From positions 1 to 34,908 of the forward strand of contig CACYIC010000036.1 of the NCBI GenBank assembly GCA_902774325.1: 34,908 bases of DNA. Direction: 5' to 3'. Positions 8,178 through 16,919 of the stretch are shown one piece after another. Under the pieces are notes generated by a model. The model had not been told where the DNA came from and did not search any database. It saw only the letters and a list, made by a program, of their open reading frames with translations. The position numbers and the translations under genes are program-made. Each line of letters opens with the position of its first letter. The first letter of the stretch is position 1. Source of the DNA: an uncultured Ruminococcus sp. (GTDB lineage Bacteria > Bacillota > Clostridia > Oscillospirales > Acutalibacteraceae).

Positions 8178-10400
8178 ATGGAAAACGAAAAGCTTCTGCG
8201 CCTGGAGGGCGTTGTCGAAAATATTGTTTACAGGAACGAGCTGAACGGCTATACGGTGCTCGAGCTTTCCGACGGCGATGATTTTATTACGGCTGTCGGA
8301 ATAATGCCGCAGGTGAACGTCGCCGACAATCTTACCCTTCTGGGCGGCTATACCAACCACCGCAGCTACGGAAAGCAGTTTTCCGCCCGTTCCTGCGAGA
8401 TAAGCCGTCCGACTCAGGCGGCTGATATCCTGCGCTATCTCTCTTCCGGCGCCGTCAGGGGGATCGGTCCCGCGACGGCAAAAAGGCTTGTTGAAGCCTT
8501 CGGAGAAGCTACGCTCGATGTGATGGAGGAGCAGCCCGAGCGCGTCGCCATGCTCAGGGGCATTTCCCGCGAAAAGGCGGAGGATTATTCGGAGCAGCTC
8601 AAGAGCAACGCGGGGATTCGCACGCTGATGATCTTTTTGGGCGAGTTCGGGATCTCGAACACCGCCGCCGTGAAGATCTTTTCCGAGATGGGAGCCTCGG
8701 CTGTCGAGAGGATCCGCGAGAATCCCTATACCCTGTGCGACGGCGACTTCGGCGTCAGCTTTGAAACCGCCGATTTTATCGCGAAAAAGCAGTCCCTGCC
8801 GCCTGACAGCGAGGTCAGGCTGCGCGCGGGGCTTACATATATTCTGCGCCACAACCATTCGAACGGGCACACCTGCCTGCCGCGCGAGCAGCTTCTCTCA
8901 ATGGCTGCGGATTTTCTCGAGACGGAGCGCGGGCGCACGGAGAGCTGCCTCGACGAAATGCTCTTTGACCGCACGCTCATCGGCGACAGCTTCGACGGCA
9001 GACAATTCATTTTCACGCCGAAAATGCACGCGGCGGAGCTTTACGCATCCTCGCGAATAAAGACCATGCTCGGCTTTCCCGCGGACAGGATAACGCGGAT
9101 CGACGAAGCGATCGAGGACTGCGAGCTCGAGAGCGGGATCGAATACGCCGAGCTGCAGAAAAAAGCGATAACGACCGCGCTGACCGAGGGGATGATGGTG
9201 CTCACGGGAGGTCCCGGAACCGGCAAGACCACCACCCTCAACGCGATCATAAGGATACTGAAAAACAGGGGGATGAAGGTGCTCCTCGCCGCTCCCACAG
9301 GCAGAGCCGCCCAGCGGATGAGCGAGCTGACGGGAGAGGACGCCAAGACCCTGCACAGGCTGCTCGAGGTCAGCTGGGATCGTCACGACAACCCGGTTTT
9401 TTCAAAAAACGAGCGAAATCAGCTCAAATGCGACGCGGTCATCGTGGACGAGGTCTCGATGGTGGACAGTCTGATTTTTGAGAGCCTGCTAAAGGCGCTG
9501 CCAATCGGCTGCCGTCTTATCCTGGTCGGAGATTCCGACCAGCTCCCGAGCGTCGGCGCGGGAAACGTCCTCGGAGATCTGGTGGACAGCGGGGTTATAC
9601 CGACGGTGTTTCTCAATGAGATCTTCCGTCAGGCGCAGCAGAGCCTTATCATCACGAACGCTCACGATATCGTGGCGGGCAGGCTGCCTAACCTCTCGGT
9701 GAGGGACAACGACTTTTTCTTTATGCGCCGCAATTACAAGCAGGAAGCGGCTCAGCTTCTCACGGAGCTTTGCGAAAAGAGGCTGCCCAAGGCTTACGGC
9801 TTCTCGCCGTTTGAGAATATCCAGGTGCTCTGCCCCTCGAAAAAGGGGGAGCTGGGCACGGCGGAGCTGAATCACAGGCTCCAGGCGGCGCTCAATCCCA
9901 AGGCAGAGGACAAGCCCGAGGTCACGCTCGGAGCGCGGGTTTTCAGGGTCGGCGACAAGGTGATGCAGGTAAAGAACAATTACGATATCCGCTGGGAGCG
10001 CGAAAACGGCGAAACCGGCGAGGGCGTTTTTAACGGAGATATCGGGATAATCGAGCGGATCGACAAAAAGCAGAAGCGCCTTACCGTCAATTTCTATGAC
10101 AAAACCGCCTCCATGAGCTTTGAGGCGGCTTCCGAGCTGGACTTTGCCTACGCCGTGACCGTCCACAAGAGTCAGGGAAACGAGTTCGACGCGGTGATAC
10201 TGCCGCTTTTTTGCGGGACTCCCATGCTCTATTACCGGAATCTGCTCTACACCGCCGTGACCAGAGCCAAAAAGCTCCTGATAATAATCGGCGAGGAAAG
10301 AGCCGTCGAGCAGATGGTGTACAACGACCGCCGCGCCAAACGCTACAGCGCTTTGAGGGCGTTTCTGCTGCGGGACGATAGTATCCCGGGCGTCTCTTAA
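8178..10400 (+). CDS. recD2: RecD2-type superfamily 1B DNA helicase
   Basis: This 740-residue 5'-3' DNA helicase is of the RecD2/YrrC type, which acts without RecBC in repair and replication-fork maintenance. An N-terminal OB-like domain (about 1-85, EGVVENIVYRNELNGYTVLEL) precedes helix-hairpin-helix segments (about 90-150, VRGIGPATAKRL). Motor motifs follow: Walker A with Lys350 (GGPGTGKTTT), a Q/R motif region (APTGRAAQRM), Walker B (VIVDEVSMVD), GDSDQLPSVGAGN, and the C-terminal UvrD-like end (AVTVHKSQGNEFDAVILP, YTAVTRAK). The length fits the family. The ATG at 8178 is chosen because homology begins there. The frame is open upstream but lies in the leader, and the ribosome site (AAAGGGA) is modest. 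Confidence 0.92.
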   Translation: MENEKLLRLEGVVENIVYRNELNGYTVLELSDGDDFITAVGIMPQVNVADNLTLLGGYTNHRSYGKQFSARSCEISRPTQAADILRYLSSGAVRGIGPATAKRLVEAFGEATLDVMEEQPERVAMLRGISREKAEDYSEQLKSNAGIRTLMIFLGEFGISNTAAVKIFSEMGASAVERIRENPYTLCDGDFGVSFETADFIAKKQSLPPDSEVRLRAGLTYILRHNHSNGHTCLPREQLLSMAADFLETERGRTESCLDEMLFDRTLIGDSFDGRQFIFTPKMHAAELYASSRIKTMLGFPADRITRIDEAIEDCELESGIEYAELQKKAITTALTEGMMVLTGGPGTGKTTTLNAIIRILKNRGMKVLLAAPTGRAAQRMSELTGEDAKTLHRLLEVSWDRHDNPVFSKNERNQLKCDAVIVDEVSMVDSLIFESLLKALPIGCRLILVGDSDQLPSVGAGNVLGDLVDSGVIPTVFLNEIFRQAQQSLIITNAHDIVAGRLPNLSVRDNDFFFMRRNYKQEAAQLLTELCEKRLPKAYGFSPFENIQVLCPSKKGELGTAELNHRLQAALNPKAEDKPEVTLGARVFRVGDKVMQVKNNYDIRWERENGETGEGVFNGDIGIIERIDKKQKRLTVNFYDKTASMSFEAASELDFAYAVTVHKSQGNEFDAVILPLFCGTPMLYYRNLLYTAVTRAKKLLIIIGEERAVEQMVYNDRRAKRYSALRAFLLRDDSIPGVS

Positions 10401-10536
10401 AATTTATAGCCGCCCATAGCCGAAAATCCTTCACGGAATATCCGCGCCTCTGAACAACAGAAGAATTTTGAGGCGCCATTTATTGCTGACAGCGGCGTTT
10501 GCCGACGCCGAAAATAATTGATCGAGGTGACCGACT
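10401..10536 (+). other. Intergenic region with two hairpins, no gene seen
   Basis: The gap between recD2 and the GH3 gene contains a 7-bp inverted repeat (GCGCCTC at 10444-10450 with GAGGCGC at 10470-10476) and a short GGCG/CGCC hairpin near 10494-10509. Neither is followed by a clear T-tract. No good promoter could be assigned, so the GH3 gene may be read from recD2 or from a weak promoter. Confidence 0.35.
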
Positions 10537-11700
10537 ATGAAAAAAATCTCATTATCGATTTGTTTGCTGCTGATGATCTCGCTTTGCGCCTGCACCGCGG
10601 GAAATTCTGACAATACCGGCGGCACTCAGGTTTTTACAAAGGCTGCCGTGGAGACCTCCGAAACGGGGGAGCTGACGACCGAGCCCGCCGAGCCGGGCGG
10701 CGACGCGATCTCCGAAACGGTCGCGGCTATGAGTGTGGAGGAGAAGGTCGGTCAGATGTTCTTCTCAAGCTGCCCGGATGTGAACGCCGCCGAGGACGCC
10801 GCTAAATATCATCTCGGCGGATACGTCCTGTTCGGAAGGGATTTTGACGGCAAGACCGCCGAGGAGGTGAAGGCGGATATCGCCTCATATCAGGAGGGCA
10901 TGAGGATACCTCTCCTTATCGGAGCGGATGAGGAGGGAGGCACCGTCGTCCGCGTGAGCAGTAACGAGAACCTTCGCTACGCGCCGTTCCGGTCGCCTAA
11001 GGATTATTATACCGACGGAGGCATGGACAGGGTGCGCGAGATCGAAACCGAGAAGGCTGAGCTGCTGACCTCGCTGGGCGTAAACGTCAACCTAGCGCCG
11101 GTATGCGACCTCACGGGCGATACCGAGAGCTTTATGTTCGAGCGCTCCTTCTCGGACGACGCGGAGCTGACAGGCGGCTTCATCAGCGATACCGTCGCGA
11201 TCTACAGCGAAAAAAAGCTCGGCAGCGTTTTGAAGCATTTTCCGGGCTACGGCGATTGCGTTGACACCCATACGGGAACCGCGCATGACGACCGCCCCTA
11301 TTCGACTTTCGCGAACAACGATTTCAAGCCCTTTGAGGCGGGGATCAAGGCGGGCGCGGACTGCATAATGGTCTCTCACAATATCGTCGAGTGCATGGAC
11401 GCGGATTATCCCGCTTCTCTGTCCGACAAGGTGCATCAGATCATCCGCGAGAATCTGGGCTTCAACGGAGTCATCATCACGGACGATCTCGTTATGGGCG
11501 CGGTATCGGAATATACCGGCTCCGAAAACGCGGCTGTCCTCGCGGCCAAAGCGGGCAACGATATGCTCTGCTGCAGCGAGCTTGAAATACAATATCCCGC
11601 CGTTTTGCAGGCGGTCAAAAACGAGGAGATCCCAATGGAGCAGATCGACAATTCCGTGAAGCGGATCTTGAAATGGAAGCAGAAGCTTGGACTGATCTAG
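10537..11700 (+). CDS. GH3 family lipoprotein, NagZ-like beta-N-acetylhexosaminidase
   Basis: The protein has 387 residues. A lipoprotein signal ends in the lipobox LCAC (Cys19), so it should be anchored on the outer face of the membrane. A Thr/Glu-rich linker leads to a single GH3 TIM-barrel domain (about 60-387). Family marks are KHFPGYGDCVDTH, which matches the NagZ KHFPGHGxxxxDSH motif and carries the Asp-His general acid dyad, GADCIMVSHN, and the nucleophile Asp316 in ITDDLVMGA. NagZ-type enzymes release N-acetylglucosamine from muropeptides or chitin-like chains, and related members act on other beta-glycosides. GAGGTG upstream supports the start. The His-to-Tyr change in PGHG is a small deviation. 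Substrate is inferred from family only. Confidence 0.88.
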   Translation: MKKISLSICLLLMISLCACTAGNSDNTGGTQVFTKAAVETSETGELTTEPAEPGGDAISETVAAMSVEEKVGQMFFSSCPDVNAAEDAAKYHLGGYVLFGRDFDGKTAEEVKADIASYQEGMRIPLLIGADEEGGTVVRVSSNENLRYAPFRSPKDYYTDGGMDRVREIETEKAELLTSLGVNVNLAPVCDLTGDTESFMFERSFSDDAELTGGFISDTVAIYSEKKLGSVLKHFPGYGDCVDTHTGTAHDDRPYSTFANNDFKPFEAGIKAGADCIMVSHNIVECMDADYPASLSDKVHQIIRENLGFNGVIITDDLVMGAVSEYTGSENAAVLAAKAGNDMLCCSELEIQYPAVLQAVKNEEIPMEQIDNSVKRILKWKQKLGLI

Positions 11701-11737
11701 AGAGCCTTGACGCGCTCTCTGTTACAACGGAGGTATT

Positions 11738-13885
11738 ATGAATTATTCGGAAGTATTATCACAGCAATTCAATATAAAAGAGGAGTATGCCCGGAACATC
11801 ATCGCGCTGCTCGACGACGGCAATACGATCCCCTTTATCGCGCGTTACCGCAAGGAGCTGCACGGCTCTATGGACGATCAGCTCATAAGGGAGTTCAGCG
11901 AGAGGCTTGAATATCTGCGCGGACTCGACAAGCGCAGAGAGGAGATCCGCGCTCTGATCGAGGGTCAGGAGAAGCTCACCGACGAGGTTTCCGCCGCGCT
12001 GGACAATGCTCAGACCCTCAGCGAGCTGGAGGATATCTACCGCCCGTTCAGACCCAAGCGCAAGACCCGCGCTTCGGTTGCCAAGGAAAAGGGGCTTGAG
12101 CCGCTGGCTCTGGCTGTTCTCAGGCAGGAGAAGGGCTTTGATCCCTATAAGCTCGCGGAGGGATTTGTCAGCGAGGAAAAGGGCGTTGCCGACGCCGGGG
12201 AAGCGATTCAGGGCGCGATGGATATAATCGCCGAGCAGATCTCAGACAACGCCGAGATACGCAAGCGCCTGCGCACCGCTGTCCGTCAGAACGGCTCGCT
12301 CAGGTCGGTCGCCGCCGACCCCGAGCAGGACAGCGTCTACAGCCTCTACTACGATTTTTCGGAGCCGGTAAAGAAAACCGCGGGCCACAGGATCTTGGCG
12401 ATCAACAGGGGAGAGAAGGAGGGCTTTCTCAAGGCGGGGATCGAGCTCGACAGCGCCGTTCCCGTGGGGATCGTCACCCGTCTGCTCGACAGAAATACAA
12501 ATCCCCTCTGCTCCGACCTGATCGCGGAATGCGTCAGGGACGCTTATTCGCGCCTGATCTTCCCCTCGCTCGAGCGCGAGATCAGGGGAGAGCTCACCGA
12601 CGCCGCAGCCGAGAGCGCCATGAAGGTGTTCTCCGTCAACCTCAAGCAGCTTCTTATGCAGCCGCCGGTAAAGGGCAAAACCGTGCTCGGACTCGACCCG
12701 GGCTACCGCACCGGCTGCAAGACCGCCGTCGTAGACGGCACCGGAAAGGTGCTCGATACCGCGGTGATTTATCCGACTCATTCTCAGCAGAAAATCGAGC
12801 AGTCGCGCCAAAAGCTGATACAGCTCATTAATAAATACCATGTTGAAATAATTTCTATAGGCAACGGCACCGCCTCAAAGGAGACGGAGATGTTCGCCGC
12901 CGACGTTATCAAGGAGATCAAGCGCCCCGTTTATTATATGGTGGTGAGCGAGGCGGGCGCTTCGGTTTATTCCGCCTCAAAGCTCGCCGCGGCGGAGCTT
13001 CCCGAGCTCGACCTAACCCTGCGCAGCGCGGTCTCGATAGCCAGACGTTTGCAGGACCCCCTCGCGGAGCTTGTCAAGATCGAGCCCAAGGCGATCGGCG
13101 TCGGACAGTATCAGCACGATATGCCGCAAAAGCGCCTCGCCGAGACCCTCGACGGAGTTGTTGAGGACTGCGTCAACTCGGTCGGAGCCGACCTCAATAC
13201 GGCTTCGCCCGCCCTGCTCCTGAGGGTTTCGGGACTAAATTCGGCGGTCTGCAAGAATATCGTCGCTTACAGGGAAGAGAACGGAGCTTTTAGTTCCCGA
13301 GCGGAATTAAAAAAGGTCCCGAAGCTGGGACCAAAGGCTTTTGAGCAGTGCGCCGGCTTTTTGAGAGTGCCGGAAAGCTCCAATCCTCTCGACAACACCG
13401 CCGTCCATCCCGAGAGCTACAAGAGCGCGAAGAAGCTTTTGAAGCTGCTTGATTATTCCGATAAAGAAATAAAAGCCGCCAGGTTCGGCGACATCTCAAG
13501 CAGGGTAAAGGCGAAGGGAACGAAAAATCTCGCTCAGGTGCTGGGGATCGGACTTCCGACCCTCGACGACATCGTTAAGGAGCTTTCAAAGCCCGGGCGC
13601 GATCCGCGCGATGAAATGCCCGCTCCGCTGCTGCGCTCGGACGTGCTCGACATCAACGACCTCAGGGAGGGCATGGAGCTTAAGGGCACGGTGCGCAACG
13701 TTATCGACTTCGGCGCCTTCATTGATATAGGCGTCCATCAGGACGGCTTGGTGCATATCTCGCAGATCTGCAATAAATTCATTAAGCACCCGTCCGAGGT
13801 GTTGAAGGTCGGAGATGTTGTGAACGTAAAGATCCTCTCGGTAGACTCCAAAAAGGGCAGGATCTCGCTCACGATGAGATTTTGA
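11738..13885 (+). CDS. tex: Tex family S1 RNA-binding protein
   Basis: This 715-residue protein matches the Tex/YhgF family, conserved nucleic-acid-binding factors linked to transcription. The order is typical: an N-terminal helical region (DDGNTIPFIARYRKELHG), a YqgF/RNase H-like domain near 315-440 (VLGLDPGYRTGCKTAVVD), tandem helix-hairpin-helix motifs near 485-545 (NTASPALLLRVSGL and LKKVPKLGPKAF), and a C-terminal S1 domain near 645-715 (GTVRNVIDFGAFIDIGVHQDGLVH). The length is normal. CGGAGG upstream gives a strong ribosome site. It follows the GH3 gene by 37 bases containing an AGAGAGC/GCGCTCTCT hairpin without a T-run, so co-transcription is possible. Its stop codon lies inside the first copy of a 27-bp tandem repeat. 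Confidence 0.95.
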   Translation: MNYSEVLSQQFNIKEEYARNIIALLDDGNTIPFIARYRKELHGSMDDQLIREFSERLEYLRGLDKRREEIRALIEGQEKLTDEVSAALDNAQTLSELEDIYRPFRPKRKTRASVAKEKGLEPLALAVLRQEKGFDPYKLAEGFVSEEKGVADAGEAIQGAMDIIAEQISDNAEIRKRLRTAVRQNGSLRSVAADPEQDSVYSLYYDFSEPVKKTAGHRILAINRGEKEGFLKAGIELDSAVPVGIVTRLLDRNTNPLCSDLIAECVRDAYSRLIFPSLEREIRGELTDAAAESAMKVFSVNLKQLLMQPPVKGKTVLGLDPGYRTGCKTAVVDGTGKVLDTAVIYPTHSQQKIEQSRQKLIQLINKYHVEIISIGNGTASKETEMFAADVIKEIKRPVYYMVVSEAGASVYSASKLAAAELPELDLTLRSAVSIARRLQDPLAELVKIEPKAIGVGQYQHDMPQKRLAETLDGVVEDCVNSVGADLNTASPALLLRVSGLNSAVCKNIVAYREENGAFSSRAELKKVPKLGPKAFEQCAGFLRVPESSNPLDNTAVHPESYKSAKKLLKLLDYSDKEIKAARFGDISSRVKAKGTKNLAQVLGIGLPTLDDIVKELSKPGRDPRDEMPAPLLRSDVLDINDLREGMELKGTVRNVIDFGAFIDIGVHQDGLVHISQICNKFIKHPSEVLKVGDVVNVKILSVDSKKGRISLTMRF

Positions 13886-13947
13886 TTTAACTTGCTCATG
13901 GTGAGGTTTTGGTTTAACCTGCTCATGATGAGGTTTTGATTTAGTTA
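13867..13947 (+). repeat. 27-bp tandem repeat, three copies, spanning the tex stop codon
   Basis: Copies at 13867-13893, 13894-13920 and 13921-13947 share the pattern GCTCA(C/T)GRTGAGRTTTTGRT followed by TTAR. The first copy encodes the last residues of Tex (LTMRF) and its stop. The second carries TGG where the first has TGA. The third has TGA again. The array lies between tex and its terminator, and the exact 27-base period keeps the reading frame. Confidence 0.9.
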
Positions 13948-13952
13948 CGAAA

Positions 13953-13999
13953 AGGGATGACTTCCGGCTCGCTTTGAGCCTTGAGTCATCCCTGTTTTT
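13953..13999. terminator. Bidirectional terminator between tex and the flippase-lipase gene
   Basis: AGGGATGACT (13953-13962) pairs with AGTCATCCCT (13984-13993), enclosing an inner GGCTC/GAGCC helix. GTTTTTGTCT follows on the plus strand, and on the minus strand the stem is followed by TTTCG. It serves tex on the plus strand and plausibly the convergent minus-strand gene ending at 14022. Confidence 0.85.
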
Positions 14000-14021
14000 G
14001 TCTAATAAATAATCAGCTTAA

Positions 14022-16181
14022 TCAGCTCGAAAGACCCGCGAGCTTGATTTTTGCCTTTGCTTTGCCGCTCTCCGCCCTTTTTCTGAACGGCTTGATATCG
14101 TTGATGCTGTTCCCGACGCATTTGAGAAAGGTGCCGAAGGTGCTTATCAGGACGGAGCGCGCCTCGGGCTTGAGCTTCGCGAGGGATTTTATTATGACAG
14201 CCGAGTTTTTGAACCAGTTGTCAGCCATTTCGCTGAATGTGTGGTTGTCGGTTTCCTTGAGAATATTGAAAACGACCTCGATGAAATCCTCTTTTTCTTC
14301 CTTGGAGAGGGTTTTCACAAAGTCGCTCAGGGTTCGGTCAAACATCTCGCTTTCGATATTTGTTTCGCTGAGCTTGACAAGAGAAGTGCGCTCGACCTCC
14401 CAGCTGTAGATATCGTGCTGGAAAAAGCCCTTCTGATTGCTCTTGATGATGGTGAATTTTTCCTCGTGCTCAAGCATCATCCCGAAAAACGAGGTCTGGG
14501 GAACGAAGGTGTGGATCTTGTCGCAGATCCGGTCGTAGCTGCTGCTCATCATCGCTTTGAGGTCAAAGCCGGGACCGTCGAGATTGTAGACCGAGCCGAT
14601 GTGCTCCCTTGCCTCGTCGCTGCAGAACGACGCCGCGTAGATAGCGAGGTTGCCGCCCTTGGAGTGACCGCCGAGAATGAACGAGCCGCCGAGTATTTTC
14701 GCGGCGTTCTCGTAATAGCTGAGCGCCGCCGTCTGGGAAGGCAGGGGAAAGACGGTGTACATATTGAAGTCCTCCTGCCAGCCGACGATCGAGTTGTCGG
14801 TCCCCCTGAAGGCGAGAAAACGCCGCTCGCTGTCAAAGGAAATGATCGTCGCGGAAAACTGCATCTGCTGCTCGTCCTCGATATAGTTGACGTATCCCGA
14901 GAGCATCAGCGTTCCGAAGCGTTCGCTCTCGCCGCAGAGCTCCAGCAGCTCCCTGTCGCCCTTCCAATAGAACGTCCGGACAGCGTTTTCGCCGTAGAGG
15001 ATCTGATCCGCCGCTTCCCTGACCGTGATGCCGCCCGAGAGACTGTCGCTCACGAAGCCGTATTCCTCGATAAGTTCGGTTTCTCGCTTTTGCTCTATCA
15101 GCTTGTAGCTTTTGCTGTAGCCCTTTGTAAAGTATGAGAAGGGCGCGGTGAGAAGTATCGCCCCGTAGTAGGTTACAAAGCGCCAGAGCAGGATAGCGGG
15201 TTTTATTTTTCTGATATTGCCGATCACAAAGAAGCTGCCGAAATACATCGTAAAGGCGAGCTCCGCGCCTCCGGAGGCTCCGGGGAGCGGAACCAGGTTT
15301 GATGTGAAAAGCACGAAGGACTGGATGCAGATAAAGTCAAAGGGATTGCCGACAGGCAGTCCGTGCGAGGCGGCGATCTTGGGCATGCCGAAGGAGAGGT
15401 AAACAAAATAGGGCACGCTCAAAATGCAGAGCATCTGCGCAAAGACGAGCAGAAAGATCTTTATCATCCGCTTTTTGTCGGTCATGAGCAGGCGGTTTGA
15501 ATTGTGGAACATCGCGAACTCGCGCGAGACCTTTTTGATTTTCGCCTGCGGGTTCTTGATGAATTTGAGCAGCTTAAGGATCGCGTAGATCAGCCTTATG
15601 AGCTTACGGGTGAGCTTCTCGGAGAAGGAAACCACCAGCAAAAACGCCGTGAGTATGAGCTGCACCGCGAAGCCGAGCACAATAAAGGCTGACGACCAGA
15701 AGCTTGTGAACGCCTCGGTGAAGTAGCGGTTGGCGACGATCACCGCGAAAATGCTGAAGGAGGTCGTCACCAGCTGATAGACGATGAATTTCTGGGTCAT
15801 GCACGCCGAGCCGAAGCCCACGCTGATATTCTTCTTAGAGAGCAGATAGAGCTGCATCGGCTGACCGCCCGTGTTCGAGGGCGTTACCGCGCCGAAGAAA
15901 ACTCCCACAAAGGCGGTTTTAAGCGCGTCCCAGAAGCTGAAATCGGGATATCTCGAGCGGATGTAAAGCATGGTCACAAGTCCGTCTATAGCGATATTCG
16001 CGTCGAATACTCCGATCGCGAGGAGTATCCAGCCCCACTGAAAGCCGTCGGGCGACCTTAGCAGGTCGATCATTCCGTCCTCGGAAGCAAAAAAGAATAT
16101 TATAAGATAAATCGAAATGCCTATTACCAGGATATTGAAGATCAGCTTTCCGCTGATTTTAAATCTTCGTTTTTTCTCCAA
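14022..16181 (-). CDS. Fusion of a flippase-like membrane domain and a lipase-like DUF2974/Mbeg1-type hydrolase
   Basis: The protein has about 719 residues. The N-terminal half (about 1-340) is a multi-span domain resembling the lysylphosphatidylglycerol synthase TM/UPF0104 flippase-like family (GVFFGAVTPSNTGGQPMQLYLL, then VPLPGASGGAELAF, the paired loops typical of that family). The catalytic aminoacyl-transferase domain of MprF is absent. The C-terminal half (about 370-640) resembles Mbeg1/DUF2974 alpha/beta hydrolases: a strand with FRGTDNSIVGWQEDF, the nucleophile elbow GGHSKGG (Ser507), and Asp candidates in YNLDGPGFD. The likely role is membrane-lipid handling, with the hydrolase on the cytoplasmic side. 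The TTG at 16181 is preferred because GGAGAG lies seven bases upstream. A TTG at 16196 would add five residues. The gene stands alone, with a promoter at 16254-16282. The domain pairing is unusual as far as I know. Confidence 0.8.
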   Translation of the reverse strand: MEKKRRFKISGKLIFNILVIGISIYLIIFFFASEDGMIDLLRSPDGFQWGWILLAIGVFDANIAIDGLVTMLYIRSRYPDFSFWDALKTAFVGVFFGAVTPSNTGGQPMQLYLLSKKNISVGFGSACMTQKFIVYQLVTTSFSIFAVIVANRYFTEAFTSFWSSAFIVLGFAVQLILTAFLLVVSFSEKLTRKLIRLIYAILKLLKFIKNPQAKIKKVSREFAMFHNSNRLLMTDKKRMIKIFLLVFAQMLCILSVPYFVYLSFGMPKIAASHGLPVGNPFDFICIQSFVLFTSNLVPLPGASGGAELAFTMYFGSFFVIGNIRKIKPAILLWRFVTYYGAILLTAPFSYFTKGYSKSYKLIEQKRETELIEEYGFVSDSLSGGITVREAADQILYGENAVRTFYWKGDRELLELCGESERFGTLMLSGYVNYIEDEQQMQFSATIISFDSERRFLAFRGTDNSIVGWQEDFNMYTVFPLPSQTAALSYYENAAKILGGSFILGGHSKGGNLAIYAASFCSDEAREHIGSVYNLDGPGFDLKAMMSSSYDRICDKIHTFVPQTSFFGMMLEHEEKFTIIKSNQKGFFQHDIYSWEVERTSLVKLSETNIESEMFDRTLSDFVKTLSKEEKEDFIEVVFNILKETDNHTFSEMADNWFKNSAVIIKSLAKLKPEARSVLISTFGTFLKCVGNSINDIKPFRKRAESGKAKAKIKLAGLSS

Positions 16182-16253
16182 AACGCTTCTCTCCAAAAGA
16201 TTATTCTGAAGGCAATCCGCGCGCCGCTGATTGTGCGGTGTTGCCTAAATTAT

Positions 16254-16282
16254 ATAATACAATCTATTGCCTGAAAAATCAA
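16254..16282 (-). promoter_or_regulatory. Promoter of the flippase-lipase gene
   Basis: On the minus strand TTGATT (16277-16282) lies 17 bases from TATTAT (16254-16259), with an overlapping TATAAT four bases further. It is divergent from the promoter at 16321-16349. Confidence 0.6.
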
Positions 16283-16320
16283 CAACAATCTTGTAATCTT
16301 TCTCAGTTGCTGAACATCTC

Positions 16321-16349
16321 TTGCAATTAGTATCCTGCTGTGATAAAAT
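16321..16349 (+). promoter_or_regulatory. Promoter of the small membrane protein gene
   Basis: TTGCAA (16321-16326), a 17-base spacer and TAAAAT (16344-16349), with a TGTGA extension before the -10. The start codon used here (16373) would follow a very short leader. Confidence 0.6.
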
Positions 16350-16372
16350 TGTATTCAAAGGCGGTGAGCGTT

Positions 16373-16825
16373 TTGAATTTTTTCTCGATCTTCAATCCCT
16401 GGGGACTGCTTTTCGCGTCGCTTCTTTTTCTTCCTCAGGCGATATATTTTAAGACCCGTAAGCCCGATAAGAATATTTTTCAAAACCGCGCGATGGTTTA
16501 TATCGACCGCGCGGGCAGGTTTTTCAGCCTTTTTCTCATGGGCTTCAATATCGGCGTGCTCGAGGGCGGCTTTACCGAGCCGGTCGAGCTGATGCGCCGC
16601 TTCTGGCTTATCGTTACCTCCTGCTGCGTCGCGGCTTATCTTATTCTCTGGCTTCTCTTCTTCAAGCGTGAGAGCAGGGGCGCCGCTCTCGGGATAATCC
16701 TGCTTTTCTCCTTTGTCATTATATTCAGCGGCATTTTGCAGGTGAAAACGCTTTTGCTCACCGCGGGAGTCGTTCTTCTCGCCGGAGAGCTATACATCTT
16801 TTCGGTCTGTTTCAGGAATAAATGA
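16373..16825 (+). CDS. Small multi-span membrane protein of unknown function
   Basis: I do not recognise this 150-residue protein. It has four or five hydrophobic helices (starting NPWGLLFASLLFLPQAIYF, then FFSLFLMGFNIGVLEGG, WLIVTSCCVAAYLILWLLFF, GIILLFSFVIIFSGIL and LLLTAGVVLLAGELYIF). Short charged loops separate them. The TTG at 16373 is favoured because GGCGGTGAG lies just upstream. A GTG at 16340 would add eleven residues but has no ribosome site and overlaps the promoter. It is divergent from the flippase-lipase gene, which could hint at a shared membrane role, but this is only position. Confidence 0.65.
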   Translation: MNFFSIFNPWGLLFASLLFLPQAIYFKTRKPDKNIFQNRAMVYIDRAGRFFSLFLMGFNIGVLEGGFTEPVELMRRFWLIVTSCCVAAYLILWLLFFKRESRGAALGIILLFSFVIIFSGILQVKTLLLTAGVVLLAGELYIFSVCFRNK

Positions 16826-16858
16826 GAACAGGGCAAGGCTTTTCGCCTTGCCCTGTTC
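16826..16858 (+). terminator. Strong hairpin after the small membrane protein gene
   Basis: A perfect 14-bp stem (GAACAGGGCAAGGC at 16826-16839 with GCCTTGCCCTGTTC at 16845-16858) and a TTTTC loop begin right after the stop codon. There is no following T-tract on either strand, so it may act as a 3'-end stabiliser or a weak terminator for the converging genes. Confidence 0.55.
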
Positions 16859-16919
16859 CCGTAAGGAGATGTTTATGAAAAAAGTGGAGAAAGCAAAATG
16901 AAAGCGTCGGATGAAAGCG

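Noticed and set aside
7968-8870. Open frame of 300 codons on the minus strand across the recD2 leader and 5' end.
   Set aside because: It has no family match or ribosome site and overlaps the recD2 promoter and coding region.
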